From contig CANPWF010000015.1 in the NCBI GenBank assembly GCA_947581885.1, positions 1 to 18,140 of the forward strand: a stretch of DNA of 18,140 nt, written 5' to 3'. The DNA comes from an uncultured Clostridia bacterium. GTDB taxonomy: Bacteria; Bacillota; Clostridia; Christensenellales; Borkfalkiaceae. Shown here piece after piece: positions 12,386 to 18,140 of this stretch; the stretch's first letter is position 1; every line of letters begins with the position of its first letter. The translations under genes were made by a program, and so were the position numbers. Below the pieces are notes generated by a model, which saw only the letters and a list, made by a program, of their open reading frames with translations, had not been told where the DNA came from and did not search any database.

Positions 12386-13285
12386 TCAGTGAAGGCGATC
12401 GATGATGTCGAGAAGTTCGGAGATACGGTCGAGATCGTCACGGGTGTAGTAGTCGATGTAGATCCTGCCCTTCTTGTCGTTGCCGATGAGGGAGACCTTG
12501 GTGCCGAGCGTCATGCGGAGGCGTTCGATGAGGTGTTTTAACTCCGCTCCCATCGCCGCGCTCTTCGTCGCCTTGTCGCGGGCGAGCACTTCGGGCGGGT
12601 TGAGTTTTTGCTTCACCGCCCTCTCCATTTCACGGACCGACCACCCCTCTTTCACACACTGCCGGGCAAGCTCCGCCTGTTCTTCCGCCACGACGGGAAC
12701 GAGCGTCCTCGCGTGCCCCGCGGAGAGCTGCCCCGAGCGGACGAGCTCGACGACCTCTTCGTTGAGGGAGAGAAGGCGAAGGGTGTTCGCGATCGCGGGG
12801 CGGGATTTGCCGAGCTGTTCGGCGAGCTGTTCCTGCGTGAGCCCGAACTCCTGCATGAGCTTCTTCATCCCGCTCGCGGCTTCGATGGGATTGAGATCTT
12901 CGCGCTGCAAGTTCTCGATGAGGGAGATCTCCTGCACTTCGCGTTCGGTGTATTCGCGGACGATCGCGGGCACCGTGGTGAGCCCCGCAAGCCGTGCGGC
13001 GCGGTATCTTCTTTCCCCCGCGATGATCATGTATCTGCCGTCGGGATCGCGGTTGACGACGATGGGCGAGATGACCCCGTGCTCGCGGATGGAGTTCGCG
13101 AGATCGTTCATCGCATTCTCTTTGAATTCTTTACGCGGCTGATTGGGATTGGGATAGATGAGGTCGAGCGAGAGTTCGGTCGCCCCGCCCCCCGCGGCGT
13201 TCTCCGCACGCGAAATGCCGTAGTCCTCTTCAGTCTCTTGGAACAGGGCGAAGATCCCCTTCCCCTTCGGAAGTCCTTTTTCCAT
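12386..13285 (-). CDS. parB: Chromosome-partitioning protein ParB (Spo0J)
   Basis: 299-aa ParB-family CTPase clamp that loads at parS, spreads along DNA, and recruits SMC and stimulates ParA. The N-terminus KGLPKGKGIFALF resembles the ParA-activating KGLGRGL motif. The CTP-binding ParB domain includes IIAGERRYRAARLAGL (88-102, with the GERRYRA arginine patch) and SLIENLQREDLNPIEAA (121-137). The parS-reading HTH covers LTQEQLAEQLGKSRPAIANTLRLL (149-172) and SGQLSAGHARTLV. The C-terminal residues from about 250 form the dimerisation/DNA-binding domain. ATG 13285, after AAAGGAG and two bases beyond the parA stop, was chosen over an earlier in-frame ATG within parA. Length is near Spo0J (282 aa). 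Two matching parS sites lie 3 kb upstream at 16331 and 16374. Confidence 0.98.
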   Translation of the reverse strand: MEKGLPKGKGIFALFQETEEDYGISRAENAAGGGATELSLDLIYPNPNQPRKEFKENAMNDLANSIREHGVISPIVVNRDPDGRYMIIAGERRYRAARLAGLTTVPAIVREYTEREVQEISLIENLQREDLNPIEAASGMKKLMQEFGLTQEQLAEQLGKSRPAIANTLRLLSLNEEVVELVRSGQLSAGHARTLVPVVAEEQAELARQCVKEGWSVREMERAVKQKLNPPEVLARDKATKSAAMGAELKHLIERLRMTLGTKVSLIGNDKKGRIYIDYYTRDDLDRISELLDIIDRLH

Positions 13286-13287
13286 TG

Positions 13288-14064
13288 TTATTCTCCTTTG
13301 ACCTCTGCCTTTTTCAAAAATTCTTCGGTGAGCGCACTGTATGCCCGCGCCCCCATGCACTTGGGATCGTGCAAGAGAATGGGTTTTCCGTGAACGGGTG
13401 CCTCGGAGAGGCGAACGTTGCGCGGGATCACGATCTCATACAGCTTCTTGGTGAAATATTTTTTGATCTCCGCGGCGATCTGTTTGGAGATCGTCGAGCG
13501 GCCGTCGTACATCGTGAGCACCACCCCTTCCACTTTGAGGCTCTTGTTGAGGTGGAGCCGCACGAGCGAGATGGTATTCATGAGTTGGGAGAGCCCTTCG
13601 AGCGCGAAATACTCGCTCTGAATGGGGATGATCACGCTGTCTGCCGCCGTCAGGGCGTTGATGGTGAGAAGTCCCAAGGAAGGCGGGCAGTCGATGAGGA
13701 TGTAATCGTACTGCGCACGCACCTTTTCGAGCGCGGTTTTGAGCACCTTCTCGCGGCTCTTTTTATATACGAGCTCCACTTCCGCACCCGCCAAGTCGAT
13801 GTTCGCGGGCAGGATGAAGAGGTTTTCGAGCACGGTGGGAAGGGTGTTGTCCTTCACCTCTTCCTCTTCGATGAGCACGCTGTACACCGATTTTTTCAGT
13901 TGGGACTTGGAAAAGCCCAAGCCCGTCGTGGCGTTGCCCTGCGGGTCGAGATCGACGAGCAGGACCTTCTTCCCGAACGTCGAGAGATACGCCGCCATGT
14001 TTACGCAGGTCGTCGTTTTGCCCACGCCGCCCTTTTGGTTGGAATACGAAATGATCCTTCCCAT
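13288..14064 (-). CDS. parA: Chromosome-partitioning ATPase ParA (Soj)
   Basis: 258-aa deviant Walker-A ATPase. KGGVGKTT is at residues 11-18 with the signature second lysine, VLLVDLDPQGNATTG is the Walker A' segment (about 34-48), and YILIDCPPSLG is Walker B-like. ATP-bound ParA dimers bind nucleoid DNA non-specifically, and ParB drives hydrolysis to move origins; in Bacillota Soj also regulates DnaA. Length is standard for chromosomal Soj. The ATG follows the ftsH stop by six bases with a GGAG upstream that overlaps the ftsH stop, so translation may be coupled. It is two bases from parB. In most Bacillota soj lies downstream of mnmG-rsmG or noc; here ftsH takes that place. Confidence 0.98.
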   Translation of the reverse strand: MGRIISYSNQKGGVGKTTTCVNMAAYLSTFGKKVLLVDLDPQGNATTGLGFSKSQLKKSVYSVLIEEEEVKDNTLPTVLENLFILPANIDLAGAEVELVYKKSREKVLKTALEKVRAQYDYILIDCPPSLGLLTINALTAADSVIIPIQSEYFALEGLSQLMNTISLVRLHLNKSLKVEGVVLTMYDGRSTISKQIAAEIKKYFTKKLYEIVIPRNVRLSEAPVHGKPILLHDPKCMGARAYSALTEEFLKKAEVKGE

Positions 14065-14070
14065 AGCCGT

Positions 14071-16152
14071 TTACTCCGTTTTCGTATCGTCGGAAGAAGG
14101 CTTCTCCGCGTTCCCGTCCGCCTTGTTCTCCGCGCCGTTTTCCGCGTTTCCGCTCTCCGTTGCGGGAGTTTCGGGCGTTTCGGAAGGGGATTCGCTCTTC
14201 TCTTCTTGGGGCGATTTGCCCTTCTCTTCCTCGCCGAAGGGAGAATCGGGCACGTCTTTATCGTGGTTTTCCATGTAGGCAAGCACTTCCTTGTAGTCCG
14301 CGCCCTTCATGAGCATATCCACTTCATTGGTGTAGATGGTCTCCCGTTCGACGAGCACCCGCGCCATATTGTCGAGGACGGAACGGTGTTCGAGAAGGAG
14401 TTTCTTCGCCCGCGCGTACTGCGTCGCGATGATCGCCTTCACCTCTTCGTCGATGAGATTCGCCGTCTCTTCGGAATAGGCGTTGTGCGATTCGAAGTCC
14501 CTTCCGAGGAAAACGGGCCCGTCGCTGCCGTAGGAGATAGGTCCGAGCTTTTCGCTCATGCCCCACTCCGTCACCATCTTCCGCGCCATCTGCGTCACCC
14601 GCTTGATGTCGTTGGACGCGCCCGCGGAGATATCGTGAATGACGATCTCTTCCGCGACCCTTCCGCCGAGTGCCATGCAGATAAAATCGTTAAGTTTGTT
14701 AACAGTGTAGTCGTTGTCATCGGTATCGGGACGGGTGAGAGTATACCCTGCCGCCATGCCGCGGGGAATGACGGAGACCTCGTGCACGTTGTCGCAGTTC
14801 TCGCAGAGTTTGGCGAGAATGGCGTGCCCCGATTCGTGGTAAGCCGTACACTTTTTGTCCGCTTCCGTCACGACGCGGCTCTTCTTCTGAGGGCCCATAA
14901 TGACCTTGTTGATGCCCTCATAGAGTTCGAGATTGCCGATCGTGCTCTTCCCTGCACGGGCGGCGAGGATGGCGGCTTCGTTCAGAAGGTTGGCAAGATC
15001 CGCTCCCGAAAATCCGCTCGTCATGCGGGCGATCACCTTGAAGTTTACGTCGGGCGCAAGCGGTTTGTTGCGGGCATGGACCTTCAAAATCGCCTCGCGC
15101 CCCTTCACGTCGGGAAGGTTTACGTAGATCTGCCGATCGAACCGACCGGGGCGGAGAAGGGCGTTGTCGAGGATGTCGGCACGGTTGGTCGCCGCCATCA
15201 CGATGACACCCTCGTTAGACTCGAAGCCGTCCATCTGCACGAGGATCTGGTTGAGGGTCTGCTCCCGTTCGTCGTGCCCGCCACCGAGCCCCGCGCCGCG
15301 TTGACGGCCGACCGCGTCGATCTCATCGATGAAGATGATACAGGGCTGATTGCGTTTGGCAAGATCGAATAGGTCGCGCACACGGGAAGCACCCACGCCG
15401 ACGTACATCTCGACGAAATCCGAACCGCTCACCGAGAAGAAGGGCACGCCCGCCTCCCCCGCGACCGCTTTCGCAAATAATGTTTTACCCGTCCCGGGAG
15501 GGCCGACGAGCAGCACCCCCTTGGGGATCTTTGCGCCAAGGTCGGAGAACTTTTTCGGATTCTTCAAGAACTCCACAACTTCGGCGAGCTCTTCTTTCTC
15601 TTCCTCTGCGCCAGCTACATCGGAGAAGCGCACCTTCAAATTGGTGCTGACCCTCGCCTTCGTTTTGCCGAAGTTCATGACTTTTCCGCCACCGCCGCTT
15701 GTCGCGCGTAGAATCATGATAAACGCAACGACACCAACGATAAGGATCGCGATATAGATGACGTTACCCCAGCCCGCTCCCGCATTGGGATCGGAGAACC
15801 ACACCTCTTCAACGCCGTTCTCGCTCGACCACCTCATTACAAGCTCGCGAACTTCCATGGGGTCGCCGTATAGACTGCTGAAATTCGCCCAATACGCGTA
15901 GGTCGTCGCGTCGACACTCGTGTAGCCGTATACATTATATCCGTCTACGCGTATCATTTTGATTTGTTGTTCGTCGGGAATATCCCCGTCCGTTTCATCC
16001 GTATCGCCGCGTGCGTCCTCAATCAGCTGATTGAAGCGGATATAATCCACCTCTTTGCTGTTTTTGATCTGCGAGCTGATGAGAAAATAACCCGCGATCC
16101 CGAGCACCGCAATCACGACGACGATGATGATCGTCTTGACTGTCTTACTCAA
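14071..16152 (-). CDS. ftsH: ATP-dependent zinc metalloprotease FtsH
   Basis: 693-aa membrane AAA+ protease that degrades misfolded membrane and short-lived regulatory proteins. Membrane helices at about residues 5-27 and 130-148 frame an extracytoplasmic domain (31-129). The AAA module has Walker A GPPGTGKT (217-224), Walker B CIIFIDEIDA (271-280) and second-region-of-homology ATNRADILDNALLRPGRFDR (321-340). The peptidase has HESGH (439-443) with zinc ligands His439 and His443 and a third at Asp515 (SNDIKR). The tail from about 635 is acidic, Ser/Pro/Glu/Asn-rich and probably disordered. I chose TTG 16152 because AAAGGAG lies 7 bases upstream; ATG 16176, eight codons earlier, overlaps that site. 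It leads an operon with parA, parB and a GNAT fusion, an unusual linkage. The promoter is at 16202-16230. Confidence 0.97.
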   Translation of the reverse strand: MSKTVKTIIIVVVIAVLGIAGYFLISSQIKNSKEVDYIRFNQLIEDARGDTDETDGDIPDEQQIKMIRVDGYNVYGYTSVDATTYAYWANFSSLYGDPMEVRELVMRWSSENGVEEVWFSDPNAGAGWGNVIYIAILIVGVVAFIMILRATSGGGGKVMNFGKTKARVSTNLKVRFSDVAGAEEEKEELAEVVEFLKNPKKFSDLGAKIPKGVLLVGPPGTGKTLFAKAVAGEAGVPFFSVSGSDFVEMYVGVGASRVRDLFDLAKRNQPCIIFIDEIDAVGRQRGAGLGGGHDEREQTLNQILVQMDGFESNEGVIVMAATNRADILDNALLRPGRFDRQIYVNLPDVKGREAILKVHARNKPLAPDVNFKVIARMTSGFSGADLANLLNEAAILAARAGKSTIGNLELYEGINKVIMGPQKKSRVVTEADKKCTAYHESGHAILAKLCENCDNVHEVSVIPRGMAAGYTLTRPDTDDNDYTVNKLNDFICMALGGRVAEEIVIHDISAGASNDIKRVTQMARKMVTEWGMSEKLGPISYGSDGPVFLGRDFESHNAYSEETANLIDEEVKAIIATQYARAKKLLLEHRSVLDNMARVLVERETIYTNEVDMLMKGADYKEVLAYMENHDKDVPDSPFGEEEKGKSPQEEKSESPSETPETPATESGNAENGAENKADGNAEKPSSDDTKTE

Positions 16153-16201
16153 CTTAAAACTCCTTTCCGTCCACATCTTCGTTCCGCGGACGGTTATTAG
16201 T

Positions 16202-16230
16202 ATTGTACCATATTTCGTGAAATATAGCAA
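16202..16230 (-). promoter_or_regulatory. Promoter of the ftsH-parA-parB operon
   Basis: Minus strand: TTGCTA (16230-16225), 17 bases, TACAAT (16207-16202), predicting a start near 16195 and a leader of about 43 bases. The spacer is almost filled by a near-palindrome (16210-16225), described separately. Confidence 0.75.
16210..16225. promoter_or_regulatory. Inverted repeat inside the ftsH promoter, candidate operator
   Basis: ATATTTC-GT-GAAATAT gives two 7-base perfect arms around a 2-base centre, between the -35 and -10. A dimeric repressor binding here would block RNA polymerase. It is not the CIRCE or CtsR heat-shock operator. It shares TTTC..GAAA with parS but matches it at only about 10 of 16 positions. 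Confidence 0.5.
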
Positions 16231-16330
16231 GCGGAGAGAGAAAATTCTTTCCTCTTTTTTCACAGAAAGCCCCAAAAGAGGGGATTTTCCCAAAAAATCG
16301 CCCTGCGCACAGCTGATTTTCCGCGAAAAT

Positions 16331-16346
16331 TGTTTCACATGAAACA
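16331..16346. promoter_or_regulatory. parS centromere-like site 1 (one mismatch)
   Basis: TGTTTCACATGAAACA matches the parS consensus TGTTTCACGTGAAACA at 15 of 16 positions (A for G at position 9). A 15-base interrupted palindrome ATTTTC-CGC-GAAAAT (16316-16330) abuts it directly. Confidence 0.9.
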
Positions 16347-16373
16347 TTACGGAGAATTTTTTTGAATTTATAA

Positions 16374-16389
16374 TGTTTCACGTGAAACA
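16374..16389. promoter_or_regulatory. parS centromere-like site 2 (perfect)
   Basis: TGTTTCACGTGAAACA is identical to the conserved bacterial parS consensus and is extended by one base on each side to an 18-base perfect palindrome (16373-16390). It lies 43 bases from site 1, in the gap between cvpA and ftsH. ParB encoded nearby (12386-13285) is expected to load here. Confidence 0.97.
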
Positions 16390-16437
16390 TCGAACGCAGA
16401 AAATTTTCCTTAGGTGCCGCTTTTTACTGCGTTTTTC

Positions 16438-16463
16438 AAAAAAATATCCGCGGGAAGCGGATA
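16438..16463 (-). terminator. Terminator after the cvpA-family gene
   Basis: Minus strand: TATCCGC-TTCCC-GCGGATA, a 7-bp perfect stem, followed by seven T. It starts 11 bases after the cvpA stop, so cvpA does not read into the parS region. Confidence 0.85.
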
Positions 16464-16474
16464 CTTTCAAGTAA

Positions 16475-17023
16475 TTATATCACGTACAGCCGTGCGGCAT
16501 TCTGGAACGCGTCCCAATTGAAAATCGCGCCAACGACTTTGCTCTGCGAAATGTACGCGTGCAGGCTCTCCGAAGGGATCCAAAGGCAAATGGAGAGGAG
16601 CAGGAATACGAGCAGTGCACCCAAAAACAGCCCCAATAGCCCGCCGAGGAACTTGTCGATCTTGTTCAGCGCGGAGAATTGCTTGACGACCGTCTTTCCC
16701 AAAACGCCTGCGCCCCAAGCGAGAAGGCGCACAATGATGACGAGCGCGATGAAACTGATGATGATCGAGATCCATGTTCCGAGCTTGGGCACTGCCGAAA
16801 TGGCGTTCCGGAGTGCCGTCTCCAAGCCGAACCACGATTCGAGCGTATTCTTAAAGGATACGCAGAACCCGAATGCGACGACGAGGGAGAAGATCGTTCC
16901 CGCGAGCTTGCACACCGAGCGCAGAAAACCGCGCCATACCCCGAAGAGGGTGCCGAGCAAGATGATCGCGAAGAACGCAACGTCGATGCCCCATGCGTCG
17001 CACGCGCAAATCGAAAACAGCAT
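16475..17023 (-). CDS. CvpA-family membrane protein
   Basis: 182-aa integral membrane protein with four predicted helices at about residues 13-31, 37-54, 81-103 and 124-148. The short N-terminus followed by an AFFAIILLGTLFGVWRGFLRSV segment (GxxRGFxR) is the hallmark of the CvpA/colicin V production family, and LNKIDKFLGGLLGLFLGALLVF is the second family signature. Function in Bacillota is not settled; the family name comes from colicin V export in E. coli. ATG 17023 has AAGGAGG five bases upstream. An extended -10 at 17046-17041 places the transcript start close to the ribosome site, so the leader is very short. A terminator follows at 16438. It is divergent from yyaC with about 100 bases between. 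Confidence 0.88.
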   Translation of the reverse strand: MLFSICACDAWGIDVAFFAIILLGTLFGVWRGFLRSVCKLAGTIFSLVVAFGFCVSFKNTLESWFGLETALRNAISAVPKLGTWISIIISFIALVIIVRLLAWGAGVLGKTVVKQFSALNKIDKFLGGLLGLFLGALLVFLLLSICLWIPSESLHAYISQSKVVGAIFNWDAFQNAARLYVI

Positions 17024-17040
17024 ATTGCCTCCTTGCCTCT

Positions 17041-17049
17041 ATTATAGCA
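17041..17049 (-). promoter_or_regulatory. Extended -10 promoter of the cvpA-family gene
   Basis: Minus strand: TGCTATAAT (17049-17041), a full extended -10. No good -35 is seen at 17 bases. The predicted start is about 17034, right at the ribosome site, giving a leader of roughly 11 bases. Confidence 0.7.
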
Positions 17050-17080
17050 CGGCCGCGAAAAAAAGTACACTGTTTTGCCC

Positions 17081-17110
17081 GTATAAACTTCGGACAGGTT
17101 GGCTACAATC
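17081..17110 (+). promoter_or_regulatory. Possible forespore sigma-F-type promoter of yyaC
   Basis: GTATA (17081-17085), 15 bases, then GGCTACAATC (17101-17110). As I recall the sigma-F consensus (GywTA, about 15-16 bases, GGnnAnAnT), all fixed positions agree except the last. A sigma-A reading (TACAAT) would lack a -35 at 17 bases. The downstream gene is a known sporulation-family gene, which supports the idea. Confidence 0.45.
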
Positions 17111-17125
17111 GTCTCGGAGAAAATG

Positions 17126-17683
17126 ATGGACTACGCCTTTCACGTTTATAACTCGGTCGCGGAGACGGGCATCCTGCTCGCCCTTCAAAAACTCATAAAA
17201 AATTGCGACGCGCCGCCCGTCGCGCTCTGTATCGGAAGCGACTTGGCGGTGGGGGACAGCCTTGGGCCCATCGTCGGGACCATGTTAAAGGAAAACGGCT
17301 TTTGCGGCTACGTGTACGGAACCCTCAAAAACCCCGTCACGGCGAAGGAAGTGAAGTTCGCGGGGGACTTTCTGAAGAAAACCCATCCCCGTTCGAAGGT
17401 CATCGCGATCGACGCGGCGGTGGGGGAGGAGACGGACGTGGGGCTCATCAAAGTGTCCGATTGTCCTCTGCGCCCCGGCTCGGGAGCAAACAAACGTTTG
17501 GGAAAGTTGGGGGATGTGTCCGTCTTGGGCATCGTCGCGCGGAAGTCCGCCTTCTCGTATTCCCTTCTCAACCTCACGCGGCTCAACCTCGTGTACCGCA
17601 TGGCGGAGAGGATCGCGGAGGGGCTTTGTTCCTTCTCCCGTCAGATAGAGGAAACTTCCCGCCTCGAACTCGCGCAGGTTTAG
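17126..17683 (+). CDS. yyaC: YyaC-family sporulation protein (Gpr-like, DUF1256)
   Basis: 185-aa protein of the YyaC family, structurally related to the Gpr spore-protein protease. Key segments are ALCIGSDLAVGDSLGPIVG (roughly residues 31-49), GYVYGTLKNPVTAKE, KVIAIDAAVGEETDVGLIKV and LRPGSGANKRLGKLGDVSVLGIV. In B. subtilis yyaC lies beside spo0J and is a forespore gene of unclear biochemical role. I chose ATG 17126 (an adjacent ATG at 17123 is equally possible) because GGAGA precedes it at good distance; a TTG at 17099 lies upstream of the predicted -10 and so is unlikely. Length is slightly below the B. subtilis protein (about 205 aa). It is divergent from cvpA and stays near parAB as in Bacillus, supporting origin-proximal location and a spore-forming host. 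Confidence 0.88.
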   Translation: MDYAFHVYNSVAETGILLALQKLIKNCDAPPVALCIGSDLAVGDSLGPIVGTMLKENGFCGYVYGTLKNPVTAKEVKFAGDFLKKTHPRSKVIAIDAAVGEETDVGLIKVSDCPLRPGSGANKRLGKLGDVSVLGIVARKSAFSYSLLNLTRLNLVYRMAERIAEGLCSFSRQIEETSRLELAQV

Positions 17684-17690
17684 TTATTTA

Positions 17691-17706
17691 TTACAATATA
17701 TTGTAA
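17691..17706. promoter_or_regulatory. Perfect 16-base palindrome, function unknown
   Basis: TTACAATATATTGTAA is its own reverse complement. It starts eight bases after the yyaC stop and ends about 45 bases before the -35 of the next gene. It is too AT-rich for a classical terminator, although T-runs follow at about 17716 and 17724-17730. It could be an operator or a weak 3' end. Confidence 0.5.
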
Positions 17707-17750
17707 ATTCTTACATTTTTGCCTTTTTTTGAGAAAAACCGTCCATTTTG

Positions 17751-17779
17751 TTGACGAAAATTTTCGGAAGGTCTACAAT
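17751..17779 (+). promoter_or_regulatory. Promoter of the 76-aa gene
   Basis: TTGACG (17751-17756), 17 bases, TACAAT (17774-17779): a near-consensus vegetative promoter one base off in each hexamer. A strong AGGAGG ribosome site follows before ATG 17801. Confidence 0.85.
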
Positions 17780-17800
17780 GGAGAAAAAGGAGGTAGAAAC

Positions 17801-18031
17801 ATGGTTCGGATCACGAAAACGAAAACGTATAACACCGAGACGGCAAGCGTCGTGAAGAAGGTCGTCTGCGGCACGTACGGCGACCCGCACGGATACGAGG
17901 AAACGATGTTCGTCACGCCCGAGGGGGATTACTTCCTCTACACGAACGGCGGTGCGGAATCCAAATATCCCGAGGAAAAGATCGTCTCGTACACCAAAGC
18001 CCGCGCCGAAAAGTGGCTCGCGGAGAACTGA
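17801..18031 (+). CDS. Small unknown protein, 76 aa
   Basis: 76-aa soluble protein of unknown function, ATG 17801 to TGA 18031. It opens with KTKTYNTETASVVKKV, continues YEETMFVTPEGDYFLYTNGGAESKY and ends TKARAEKWLAEN. This 'YxTETA ... GxYFLxxxGGxxSKY ... AxxWLxEN' layout is familiar from short clostridial proteins annotated as hypothetical, sometimes in accessory DNA; I cannot run a search to confirm. There is one cysteine, and no membrane segment or metal site. ATG 17801 was chosen because AGGAGG lies 7 bases upstream; an earlier in-frame ATG precedes the promoter and is excluded. It has its own near-consensus promoter and a strong terminator 40 bases after its stop, so it is monocistronic. 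Confidence 0.85.
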   Translation: MVRITKTKTYNTETASVVKKVVCGTYGDPHGYEETMFVTPEGDYFLYTNGGAESKYPEEKIVSYTKARAEKWLAEN

Positions 18032-18070
18032 AAATAAAAGGAGCGGCAGCTTACCGTAGTTCCCATAGCA

Positions 18071-18105
18071 AAAACTCTCGGATGAATTTATCCGAGAGTT
18101 TTTGT
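18071..18105. terminator. Strong bidirectional Rho-independent terminator
   Basis: AAAAACTCTCGGAT (18071-18084), loop gaattt, ATCCGAGAGTTTTT (18091-18104): a 14-bp perfect stem with A and T runs, usable from both strands. It ends the 76-aa gene and could also end a convergent gene to the right of the window. The remaining 35 bases show nothing recognisable. Confidence 0.9.
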
Positions 18106-18140
18106 CATCGCTTGAAAGCACAATTCTAAAAATTTTGTTT

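Noticed and set aside
13285..15372. Long plus-strand open frame (695 codons) opposite ftsH and parA
   Set aside because: It is exactly antisense to two unmistakable genes, has no ribosome site or promoter, and its translation is low-complexity (Arg/His/Val-rich). Long antisense frames are expected in GC-rich coding DNA.
16268..16284. CCCC-AAAAGA-GGGG hairpin near parS as a terminator
   Set aside because: Only a 4-bp stem, no transcript known to end there, and no adequate T-run directly after it.
14071..16347. Longer FtsH (758 aa) starting at the parS site
   Set aside because: The start ATG would lie inside parS and upstream of the promoter. TTG 16152 has a proper AAAGGAG and gives the usual short N-terminus before the first helix.
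17044..17125. Chromosomal replication origin in the cvpA-yyaC gap
   Set aside because: Strand switch and nearby parS made this tempting, but the gap is only about 100 bases and I see no TTATCCACA-type DnaA boxes or AT-rich unwinding repeats there or in the parS gap.

Overview
The window looks like an origin-proximal stretch of a chromosome from a spore-forming, probably anaerobic Clostridia-type Bacillota. The support is a clostridial 2[4Fe-4S] ferredoxin, a YyaC-type sporulation gene, chromosomal parA/parB with parS sites, and RicT-HolB-TrmN6-RsmI genes ordered as on the right flank of the Bacillus subtilis origin. Coding DNA is GC-rich and intergenic DNA AT-rich. I cannot name a genus from the sequence alone.

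Layout, left to right (most genes are on the minus strand and read leftwards). 1-401 is the start of an unknown membrane protein cut by the window edge, behind a strong promoter that leaves almost no leader. 468-1930 carries rsmI and a TrmN6-like methyltransferase overlapping by ATGA. 1996-2163 is a 55-aa ferredoxin with its own promoter and terminator. 2242-8168 is one tightly packed operon, read greA, lysS, an anchored unknown protein, a short YaaO-like decarboxylase homologue, holB, ricT. It starts at a perfect TTGACA-17-TATAAT promoter with a hairpin-rich leader. 8324-9980 is an Lrp/AsnC regulator followed one base later by a PLP aminotransferase. A back-to-back promoter drives an 85-aa unknown gene on the plus strand at 10091. 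10349-10949 has no gene: after a terminator it is packed with mosaic REP/MITE-like palindromic repeats.

10950-16152 is a second operon, read ftsH, parA, parB and a DUF2156-GNAT fusion. Two parS sites (one perfect, one with a single mismatch) lie just upstream, between ftsH and the monocistronic cvpA-family gene. Transcription flips to plus at about 17.07 kb: yyaC, with a promoter resembling the forespore sigma-F consensus, and a 76-aa unknown gene, closed by a strong bidirectional terminator.

Functionally the window combines chromosome segregation (ParA/ParB/parS), membrane protein quality control (FtsH), translation and RNA modification (LysRS, RsmI, TrmN6-like), transcript elongation (GreA), the replisome (delta prime) and developmental RNA-decay regulation (RicT). 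I see no CRISPR array, transposase, phage, toxin system, tRNA or rRNA. The most interesting points are the ftsH-parAB linkage and the palindrome inside its promoter, the apparently leaderless genes, the greA leader hairpins, the degenerate HolB and decarboxylase, the unknown protein inside the lysS operon, and the repeat cluster.
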